DNA of 64,000 nucleotides from CAIYEO01 sp037139575. GTDB lineage: Bacteria; Patescibacteriota; Saccharimonadia; Saccharimonadales; UBA4665. Position 1 is the stretch's first letter; each line of letters opens with the position of its first letter. The notes below the pieces were generated by a model. That model saw only the letters and a list, made by a program, of their open reading frames with translations. It was not told the DNA's origin and did no database searches. The position numbers were made by a program, and so were the translations under genes. The DNA is taken from contig JBAXGD010000001.1 in the NCBI GenBank assembly GCA_037139575.1, positions 1 to 64,000 of the forward strand. The letters are read 5' to 3'. Of the stretch, positions 16,923 to 23,601 are shown in pieces.

Positions 16923-18152
16923 ATGCGAGATTCTGGTAATAGTTATGTTGGTCTTGATATCGGTACCGATAAAGTTAGGTGCGTTGTTGGCATGGTTGAC
17001 TCAGAGGACTCTTCAAAAATATCTATTTTAGGATATGGTTCTTCTAAGAATATTGGAATGAGAAAGGGTGTAGTTGTTCATGTGGCAGATGTCACAGATT
17101 CAATTATCGCTGCCATTACTGAAGCAGAGCGATTATCGGGACATCCTATACATTCAGCTACTGTAAATATCAATGGTTCACATGTAGTAGGCCTAAACTC
17201 ACAAGGAGTTATAGCTATTAGTTCTGTGAATAGGGAAATAACTCCCGAGGATAGATATCGCGTCGAAGAAGCTGCATCAATAATTCAATTACCCCCAAAT
17301 CGTGAAATAGTACAGATATTCTCGAAAAACTACAGACTGGACAGTCAAGAAAATATAAAAGACCCTGTTGGAATGAATGGCGTTAGGCTAGAAGTAGATA
17401 CTCATATAGTTTCAGTGTCTACTCCTAATTTAAAGAATCTGGATAATGCTTTGGAAAAGGCACAGATTACCCCGACGAATCATACTGTATCAAGTCTTGC
17501 AGCTGCCGAAGCGGTCCTTAATCGACAACAAAAAGAATCCGGTACATTAGTTTTAGACATAGGAGCTGGAACGACGAATCTAGTAATTATTGAAGATGGT
17601 GAAGTCCAGCACATTGCCGTAATACCAATCGGAGGCATTAATATTACTAATGATCTAGCGATAGGCCTTAAAACTGATTTAGATGTAGCCGAGAAAGTAA
17701 AAACAGAATTTGCTAGCCTTAAACAAGGAATAATTAAAAAAGAAACCATTAAGGTAAGCCTAAGAGACCAGGTTCATATATTTAAAACTAGCGATATAGA
17801 TATGATTACAGAGGCGAGAGTGGAAGAGTTGCTCGAATACGCAGACGATGAGTTAAAAAAGATATCTAGATCAAGAAAATTACCAGGTGGAGTTGTTCTC
17901 GTAGGAGGCACTTCTAAATTGCCAGGTATCGCAGAATTCACTCGTGAAAAACTACAGCTCGCGGCTAGAGTTGGAAAACTACAATCGATTTCAGGGCTTG
18001 CAGATAAAATTGATGATCCTAGTTTCTACACTTGTATAGGATTGATGATGTTAGATATGTATTTGCCGCATGAAGGTGATAATGTGAATACAAAAAAGAT
18101 ACAAAGCAAAACATTTGATTTTGCTAAAACTCTACTCAGTAAAATTAAATAG
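16923..18152 (+). CDS. ftsA: Cell division protein FtsA
   Basis: 409 residues from the ATG at 16923. The actin-like ATPase fold is seen in YVGLDIGTDKVRC (about 7-19, phosphate 1), the SHS2-type 1C subdomain (about 80-160), LDIGAGTTNLVI (about 205, phosphate 2) and GGVVLVGGTSKLPGI (about 320, adenosine motif). FtsA tethers FtsZ to the membrane; the end FDFAKTLLSKIK fits an amphipathic membrane-binding helix. A longer frame begins at a TTG at 16887, but that stretch is the promoter. ftsZ follows after 101 nt with its own promoter; no ftsQ or mur genes are adjacent. Confidence 0.93.
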   Translation: MRDSGNSYVGLDIGTDKVRCVVGMVDSEDSSKISILGYGSSKNIGMRKGVVVHVADVTDSIIAAITEAERLSGHPIHSATVNINGSHVVGLNSQGVIAISSVNREITPEDRYRVEEAASIIQLPPNREIVQIFSKNYRLDSQENIKDPVGMNGVRLEVDTHIVSVSTPNLKNLDNALEKAQITPTNHTVSSLAAAEAVLNRQQKESGTLVLDIGAGTTNLVIIEDGEVQHIAVIPIGGINITNDLAIGLKTDLDVAEKVKTEFASLKQGIIKKETIKVSLRDQVHIFKTSDIDMITEARVEELLEYADDELKKISRSRKLPGGVVLVGGTSKLPGIAEFTREKLQLAARVGKLQSISGLADKIDDPSFYTCIGLMMLDMYLPHEGDNVNTKKIQSKTFDFAKTLLSKIK

Positions 18153-18189
18153 AACTTATTCTAAAATTGCATAAATATTTTCCATTTCG

Positions 18190-18218
18190 TTGTATAGCGT
18201 AAATTAGTGTCGTATACT
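18190..18218 (+). promoter_or_regulatory. Promoter of ftsZ
   Basis: TTGTAT (18190-18195), 17-nt spacer, TATACT (18213-18218). The start near 18225 gives a leader of about 29 nt with a GAGG ribosome binding site. Confidence 0.65.
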
Positions 18219-18253
18219 AAAAATATAAATAGAATAAATAATGAGGTTAACGT

Positions 18254-19543
18254 ATGCCACAAATTGAACCAGCCATAGAAACATTCGCTCGTATTAAAGT
18301 AATTGGGGTTGGGGGTGCTGGTGGTGCAGCCGTTAATCGCATGGTTGAATCTAATGTTAAGGGCGTAGAATTTCTAGCAATTAACACCGATGGACAGGCG
18401 CTTCACCATTCTAAAGCGCAAAAACAAGTTCATATCGGTAAAGAAACTACTCGCGGACTTGGTTCTGGAGCAGATCCTTCAGTTGGTCGAAAGGCGGCTG
18501 AAGAATCGCTTGATGAGATCAACAAGTCAATCGAAGGCGCGGATATGGTATTCGTTACTGTAGGTGCAGGTGGTGGTACTGGTTCGGGCGCTGGTCCTAT
18601 AGTTGCTAAGGCAGCTCATGATAGCGGAGCACTAGTAGTTGGTTTTGCGACTAGACCTTTTGCGTTTGAGGGCGATAAGAGACGTCGAAACGCTGAAGAG
18701 TGCATAGATAGATTAAGAGAATCAGTCGATACTCTAATTATAATTCCTAACGATAGATTATTGCAGACAATTGATAGGCAAACTCCTTTAATGGAAGCTT
18801 TTAAGGTTGCCGATGATGTCTTGCGTCAAGGGGTGCAGGGAATATCTGATCTAATTACTGTACATGGACTTATTAACCTGGATTTTGCAGATGTTAAGTC
18901 TGTTATGAAGAATGCAGGTTCGGCTTTGATGGGAATTGGTAGAGCTAGTGGTGAGGATAGAGCTGTTCAAGCTGCTCAACAGGCTATTGAGTCGCCTTTA
19001 CTTGAGGTTTCTATAGATGGCGCACGAGGAATACTATTTAATGTTATTGGTGGAAGTGACCTAACTATGCATGAAATTAATGCCGCTGCAGAGCTTATTA
19101 CCAATGCGGCAGACCCGGATGCAAATATAATTTTTGGTGCTACTGTAGATAATGATTTAGAGGGCGAAGTTATTATCACTGTTGTTGCTACAGGTTTTGA
19201 TGCTTCATATTTTTCTAATAGAAATAGACCAAAAATTGAAGAGCAAGACGCCCAAAGTTCAATCGATGATGAGGTTGCAAATAGATTAGCTGAAGGTAAG
19301 CCGGAAGAAGCGATGGCAGACATAGATATGACCCTAGATCATGATGAAAATGATGGACATGATTTTCATAGTGATACAAATATGCCTAATATTTGGACAC
19401 TAGGTGATAATGTCGATGAAGACGCTCATGACAATAACATACCAGCCGAAAATAATGAAGATGAACTTGAGAAGCCTTCTTTCCTGAGACGCTTGCGAAT
19501 GAAAAAAAAGAATGATGATTCAAACGATGAATTCGTCGACTAA
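18254..19543 (+). CDS. ftsZ: Cell division GTPase FtsZ
   Basis: 429 residues. The tubulin-like GTPase has VIGVGGAGGAAVNRM (about 15-29), the signature GAGGGTGSGA (about 107-116) and the T7 catalytic loop NLDFADVKSVM (about 212-222). A disordered acidic linker (about 320-410, rich in Asp, Glu and Asn) precedes a conserved-looking tail PSFLRRLRMKKK, the probable FtsA-binding peptide. It polymerises into the division ring. Unlike the leaderless ftsA it has a Shine-Dalgarno. Confidence 0.97.
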   Translation: MPQIEPAIETFARIKVIGVGGAGGAAVNRMVESNVKGVEFLAINTDGQALHHSKAQKQVHIGKETTRGLGSGADPSVGRKAAEESLDEINKSIEGADMVFVTVGAGGGTGSGAGPIVAKAAHDSGALVVGFATRPFAFEGDKRRRNAEECIDRLRESVDTLIIIPNDRLLQTIDRQTPLMEAFKVADDVLRQGVQGISDLITVHGLINLDFADVKSVMKNAGSALMGIGRASGEDRAVQAAQQAIESPLLEVSIDGARGILFNVIGGSDLTMHEINAAAELITNAADPDANIIFGATVDNDLEGEVIITVVATGFDASYFSNRNRPKIEEQDAQSSIDDEVANRLAEGKPEEAMADIDMTLDHDENDGHDFHSDTNMPNIWTLGDNVDEDAHDNNIPAENNEDELEKPSFLRRLRMKKKNDDSNDEFVD

Positions 19544-19581
19544 GACTATTAATTCGTACTAAATAATACAATACATATAAT

Positions 19582-19637
19582 TTGCAAAGCGCTAAGGCTG
19601 GGGGTATTATTAATTGTATAAACACCATATGTAGTAA
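19582..19637 (+). promoter_or_regulatory. nrdR promoter with NrdR-box-like site
   Basis: TTGCAA (19582-19587), 17-nt spacer, TATTAT (19605-19610). ACACCATATGTAGTAA (19622-19637) lies across the predicted start and resembles the NrdR box (acaCwATATwtwGtgt, from memory), suggesting autoregulation. Only one box is evident, while NrdR usually binds two. Confidence 0.45.
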
Positions 19638-19686
19638 ATATATTAAGGGGTTGGTACATTTAGAGCTGAATAAGGAGGTGTGCTAA

Positions 19687-20151
19687 ATGCGTTGTAGTCA
19701 ATGTAATAAAGCAGACACGAAAGTAATAGAATCTCGTGATGTGTCTGAAGGTGAAGCTATCCGTCGTCGTAGAGAATGTACTCATTGTGGATATAGATTT
19801 ACTAGCTATGAAAGAGTAGAGAAGCCACAATTAGTTGTCATCAAAAGCAACTCGAACAGAGAGCTATATAATAGAGAAAAATTATTAGCTGGATTATTGA
19901 GAGCATGCGAGAAAACATCAATCTCTAGCGTACAGTTGAATAAACTACTCGTAGAGATTGAACATGAACTTTATGCTATCGGTAATCAAGAAGTTACAAC
20001 TTCAAAGATTGGCGATATGGCCATGGAAAAATTGCTTAATCTAGATGAGGTAGCATACGTGAGATTTGCGAGTGTCTATAAGAGATTTACAGATATAGCG
20101 GGATTCGAACAAGAACTTTCGCATATTCGCCAAAACAATAAAAAAAATTAG
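19687..20151 (+). CDS. nrdR: Transcriptional repressor NrdR
   Basis: 154 residues. The N-terminal zinc ribbon has MRCSQC and CTHCGYRF (Cys3, Cys6, Cys31, Cys34), and the ATP-cone (about 47-137) binds ATP or dATP. NrdR represses ribonucleotide reductase genes when dATP is high. An AAGGAGG site precedes the ATG by about 8 nt. It is directly upstream of the B12-dependent reductase gene, its natural target. Confidence 0.95.
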   Translation: MRCSQCNKADTKVIESRDVSEGEAIRRRRECTHCGYRFTSYERVEKPQLVVIKSNSNRELYNREKLLAGLLRACEKTSISSVQLNKLLVEIEHELYAIGNQEVTTSKIGDMAMEKLLNLDEVAYVRFASVYKRFTDIAGFEQELSHIRQNNKKN

Positions 20152-20160
20152 CGAGTTTTA

Positions 20161-20215
20161 TCCAAAGTATCACTTTGGAGCTCCCCAGTATATTTTATGA
20201 ATATACCGGGGAGCT
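20161..20215 (+). other. Tandem hairpins between nrdR and nrdJ
   Basis: TCCAAAGT/ACTTTGGA (20161-20168 with 20072+100, that is 20172-20179) with a 3-nt loop is followed at once by AGCTCCCC/GGGGAGCT (20179-20186 with 20208-20215), extended by GTATATT/AATATAC. No T-run follows, so it is not a standard terminator. It may set mRNA processing or stability between the two genes. Confidence 0.6.
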
Positions 20216-20282
20216 AAGATAGCAGGAGGTGCTGTTTAAGACTCTAACAAAAACACAACATAACCATACAAGTGAGGGTATT

Positions 20283-23036
20283 ATGGGAAAAACTACTAGC
20301 CTACAGGTTGAGAGGCTCTTTACTCAACCAAAAACTAAAGCTTATGACAAGCTAAAATGGTCAAAGCAGGATTCAATCATAACGAATCCAATGACAAATA
20401 AACCGGTATTCGAACAGAAAAATGTTGAATTTCCTGAAAATTGGTCATTGAATGCTATAAATATTGTGGCACAAAAATATTTTTGTGGTACACCGGGATC
20501 TGACTCCAGAGAGGCCTCACTTAAGCAACTAATAGATAGAGTTGCGGATACAATTACTCGTCAAGGAGACAAAGAGGGATATTTCGAGAACAAAGAAGAA
20601 TCTGAAAATTTCCGAGAGGAATTAAAATTTATTTTAGCCACACAAAGAGCAGCTTTTAATTCACCTGTTTGGTTTAATATTGGCGCTCCAGAAAGAGCTC
20701 AACAGGCTAGTGCATGCTTTATTTTGGGAATCGAAGACACTATGCCAGCAATCCTTAATTGGTATGTAGAAGAAGGCATGATCTTCAAGGGCGGATCTGG
20801 ATCAGGAGTCAACTTGAGTCCTATCCGTTCGTCTGTAGAATCATTGGGTAAAAGTGCTGGAACTGCATCTGGCCCCCTTAGCTTTATGCGAGGAGCTGAC
20901 TCATCAGCCGGTGCAATAAAAAGTGGTGGCAAGACAAGAAGAGCCGCAAAAATGGTAATCTTAAACGTTGATCATCCAGATATCGAAGAATTTATTTGGT
21001 GCAAGGCAATAGAGGAAAGAAAAACCAGAGTGCTCGAAAGTGCTGGTTTCGAAATGGATCTTAACGGTAAAGATTCATTTAGTGTCCAATATCAAAATGC
21101 TAATAACTCAGTAAGAGTAACTGACGACTTTATGGAAGCCGTAATCTCCGATTCTGATTGGAATCTTAATGCCGTAAAAGATGGTTCCGTAGTAAGAACC
21201 GTTAAAGCCAAACAGCTATTTAGACAAATCGCTGAAGCAACTTGGGAATGTGCTGATCCAGGAATGCAATTTGATACGACCATTAATAAATGGCACACAA
21301 CTCCAAAAGCTGGACGCATAAATGGCAGCAATCCCTGCAGTGAATATATGCATCTTGATGATTCAGCCTGTAACTTATCATCAATTAACTTACTTCATTA
21401 TTTAAATGAAGATGGAAGTTTCGATGTTGAATCGTTTAAGCACACTGTAGAAATAATGTTTACTGCTCAAGAAATTCTAGTAGGCTACTCTAGCTATCCT
21501 ACTGAAAAAATCGGCAAAAATGCACGTGCCTATAGAGAGCTAGGGTTAGGCTACGCAAATCTGGGAGCATTATTAATGGCTCAAGGCCTACCTTACGATT
21601 CAGATGAAGGTAGAGCACAGGCAGCTGCTATCACTGCGGTAATGACGGGCCATGCATATGCGGTTAGTGCTAAATTAGCTAACAGAGTTGGCCCATTTGC
21701 AGGTTTTATGAAAGATAAAGAAGGTATGCTTAATGTCTTGAAAATGCATAGAGAAGCAGTATCCGAAATTAATCCAGGATTGGTTGCGGAGGATCTGTTG
21801 AGCGCAGCGGCCTCTTCATGGGATGATGCTTGCGAACTTGCTAGCCTATATGGAGTAAGAAACTCTCAGGCAACATTACTAGCACCTACTGGCACAATTG
21901 GTCTTATGATGGATTGTGACACAACTGGTATTGAGCCGGACCTAGGGCTCGTTAAAGTCAAGAAATTAGTCGGCGGCGGAACAATGCACATCGTTAATCA
22001 ATCTATCCCTAGAGCCCTTAAAACATTGGGTTATGGAGATAAAGAAATCACTGATATCGTAGATTATATAAATACCGAAAAAACAATATTAGGAGCCCCG
22101 GGCCTAAAAAAACATCATGAGAATGTATTCGCATGTTCAATGGGCGACAACTCCATCCATTATCTCGGTCACGTTAAGATGATGTCAGCTGTTCAGCCAT
22201 TTCTATCTGGAGCAATTAGTAAAACAGTGAATCTACCAGAAGAAGTAACCGTAGACGAAGTAGAACAATTACACATTGATTCATGGAAAATGGGATTAAA
22301 GGCAGTTGCTATTTACAGAGATAATTGTAAGGTCGGTCAGCCATTATCTATGGCCAAGAAGGACTCGGATGTTTCAGACGATAAGATTGAAGAAAAAATC
22401 TCAAATGAAGTTGTCGTACTTAAGGGCGCTATCAGAAAAGAGCTTCCTAAGACACGAACAGCAAAAACATTCTCTTTCAGGGTCGCCGATAGTCATGGCT
22501 ATATAACTGTAGGTGAATATGACGACGGCACACCAGGAGAAGTATTTGTTAACTTTTCTAAGCACGGATCTACTTTAAGAGGCATAATGGACGCATTTGC
22601 AATATCCGTTAGTCACGGTCTTCAGTATGGAGTCCCGTTGAAAAGTTACATAAAGTCGTTCCTCAATACATCATTTGCCCCGTCAGGAATTACTGACGAC
22701 GCAGCAATTAGAACAACTTCATCAATAGTTGATTTCATAGCTCGAAAATTAGCTCTCAACTACTTATCGTTCGACGACAGACTAGAGCTTGGCTTGGCAT
22801 CAATCGATGATATGCCGGACGATCAAATTTCTTTACTCGGTGATGCTCAAACTGTTGAGGCACCTCAAGCCCTCGAGTCACTGGACGAAAAGATTTACGA
22901 GGATAAGGAAGTTAATCATGGCAAATCTCTAAAAGATGATTCAGCTCCTATTTGCTATAACTGCGGCAACCAAACCCAAAGAGCCGGCAGTTGCTATGTC
23001 TGCAGTAGCTGTGGCTCTACGACTGGGTGTAGCTAA
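20283..23036 (+). CDS. nrdJ: Adenosylcobalamin-dependent (class II) ribonucleotide reductase
   Basis: 917 residues from the ATG at 20283. The catalytic core has FNSPVWFNIG, the substrate Cys in QASACFILG (about 142), the finger-loop region NPCSEYMHLDDSACNLSSIN (about 348-367; Cys, Glu and Cys of the active site) and APTGTIGLMMDCDTTGIEP. A TSCPD-type domain (about 710-810) and a C-terminal Cys-rich tail (CYNCGNQ, CYVCSSCGSTTGCS) match the NrdJ family and serve redox exchange. It makes dNTPs using coenzyme B12, without oxygen. An in-frame GTG at 20229 would overlap its own AGGAGG, so I prefer the ATG behind GAGGG; the strong unused AGGAGG at 20224-20229 is odd. Confidence 0.95.
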   Translation: MGKTTSLQVERLFTQPKTKAYDKLKWSKQDSIITNPMTNKPVFEQKNVEFPENWSLNAINIVAQKYFCGTPGSDSREASLKQLIDRVADTITRQGDKEGYFENKEESENFREELKFILATQRAAFNSPVWFNIGAPERAQQASACFILGIEDTMPAILNWYVEEGMIFKGGSGSGVNLSPIRSSVESLGKSAGTASGPLSFMRGADSSAGAIKSGGKTRRAAKMVILNVDHPDIEEFIWCKAIEERKTRVLESAGFEMDLNGKDSFSVQYQNANNSVRVTDDFMEAVISDSDWNLNAVKDGSVVRTVKAKQLFRQIAEATWECADPGMQFDTTINKWHTTPKAGRINGSNPCSEYMHLDDSACNLSSINLLHYLNEDGSFDVESFKHTVEIMFTAQEILVGYSSYPTEKIGKNARAYRELGLGYANLGALLMAQGLPYDSDEGRAQAAAITAVMTGHAYAVSAKLANRVGPFAGFMKDKEGMLNVLKMHREAVSEINPGLVAEDLLSAAASSWDDACELASLYGVRNSQATLLAPTGTIGLMMDCDTTGIEPDLGLVKVKKLVGGGTMHIVNQSIPRALKTLGYGDKEITDIVDYINTEKTILGAPGLKKHHENVFACSMGDNSIHYLGHVKMMSAVQPFLSGAISKTVNLPEEVTVDEVEQLHIDSWKMGLKAVAIYRDNCKVGQPLSMAKKDSDVSDDKIEEKISNEVVVLKGAIRKELPKTRTAKTFSFRVADSHGYITVGEYDDGTPGEVFVNFSKHGSTLRGIMDAFAISVSHGLQYGVPLKSYIKSFLNTSFAPSGITDDAAIRTTSSIVDFIARKLALNYLSFDDRLELGLASIDDMPDDQISLLGDAQTVEAPQALESLDEKIYEDKEVNHGKSLKDDSAPICYNCGNQTQRAGSCYVCSSCGSTTGCS

Positions 23037-23056
23037 AAATAGAACTCTGCTTGTGC

Positions 23057-23062
23057 TAAAAT
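23057..23062 (+). promoter_or_regulatory. -10 box of the 23070 gene, leaderless layout
   Basis: TAAAAT, then 7 nt to the ATG at 23070. No Shine-Dalgarno. Confidence 0.4.
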
Positions 23063-23069
23063 TAAGTTA

Positions 23070-23330
23070 ATGCAAGCACTAATTCTATACATTCCAAAAT
23101 CAGATCATGGTAGCGAAGTTGAAAGTTATGCGAATGATTTCAGTAGACGCTATCCTGGTCTGAAGTTAACTTTATTAGACGCTGAAAGTCGCGAAGGTGT
23201 TGCAAAATGTGAACTATATGACATTTTGAGTTATCCCTCTGTTATTGTGTTTACTGATGAAATGTTACTTCAAAATGCCTGGATTGGTGAGTTGCCACAA
23301 ATTTCTGAAGTCTACGCTTACATGATGTAA
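23070..23330 (+). CDS. Small thioredoxin-fold protein without CxxC
   Basis: 86 residues. The layout beta (ALILYIP), helix, beta (LKLTLLDAE), helix, then the cis-proline loop YDILSYPSVIVF (about 51-62) and a final strand/helix is that of a thioredoxin or glutaredoxin fold. The active-site CxxC is absent; the only Cys is at about 47. It may be a binding or structural variant. It follows nrdJ by 33 nt, and reductases need thiol partners, but without CxxC it cannot be the usual one. The start is a leaderless-type ATG. Confidence 0.65.
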   Translation: MQALILYIPKSDHGSEVESYANDFSRRYPGLKLTLLDAESREGVAKCELYDILSYPSVIVFTDEMLLQNAWIGELPQISEVYAYMM

Positions 23331-23332
23331 TA

Positions 23333-23361
23333 TTGCAATCAAGCATAAGTTGAGATACACT
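23333..23361 (+). promoter_or_regulatory. Promoter of the ileS T-box leader
   Basis: TTGCAA (23333-23338), 17-nt spacer, TACACT (23356-23361). The predicted start is near 23368. Confidence 0.55.
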
Positions 23362-23367
23362 TTCTAA

Positions 23368-23575
23368 GTGTTAATTTAACAATTCACTAAATGCATATTA
23401 CTTCAAAAGTAATTTATCGGCTATCAACCGTGAAGCAGTGAGAAGAAAAGTATCAACTTATTAGAACTCACCGGACCGCCCGTTAACGCGTTAATCAAGA
23501 TCAATGAGTCACTTCCTTGAAAGTTGGATGGTACCACCCTTAATCGGGTTCCAACACTAAATGGAGTGACTTTTT
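23368..23575 (+). promoter_or_regulatory. T-box riboswitch for ileS (tRNA-Ile sensing)
   Basis: The antiterminator is textbook: GTTGGA (23523-23528) pairs with TCCAAC (23550-23555), the 7-nt bulge is TGGTACC (23529-23535), and ACCC/GGGT (23536-23539, 23546-23549) closes the TTAATC loop. The bulge reads the tRNA acceptor end. Near the 5' end CGG CTATCAA CCG (23418-23430) displays ATC, an Ile codon, in a terminal loop, flanked by CTTC/GAAG and CACT/AGTG pairs; this resembles the ultrashort stem I known from actinobacterial ileS. AGTCACT(T)CC (23507-23516) pairs with GGAGTGACT (23563-23571), followed by a T-run. Uncharged tRNA-Ile should raise ileS expression. Confidence 0.85.
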
Positions 23576-23595
23576 ATTTATAAAGGTAATACAAT
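23566..23595 (+). promoter_or_regulatory. Possible second ileS promoter behind the T-box terminator
   Basis: GTGACT (23566-23571), 18-nt spacer, TACAAT (23590-23595), then 6 nt to the ATG at 23602. It would give a leaderless ileS mRNA not controlled by the T-box. The -35 box overlaps the terminator arm. Confidence 0.35.
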
Positions 23596-23601
23596 AAGAT
23601 T

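Noticed and set aside
20161..20282. Cobalamin riboswitch before the B12-dependent reductase
   Set aside because: The spacer is only about 130 nt, holds two simple hairpins and lacks a B12-box-like sequence.
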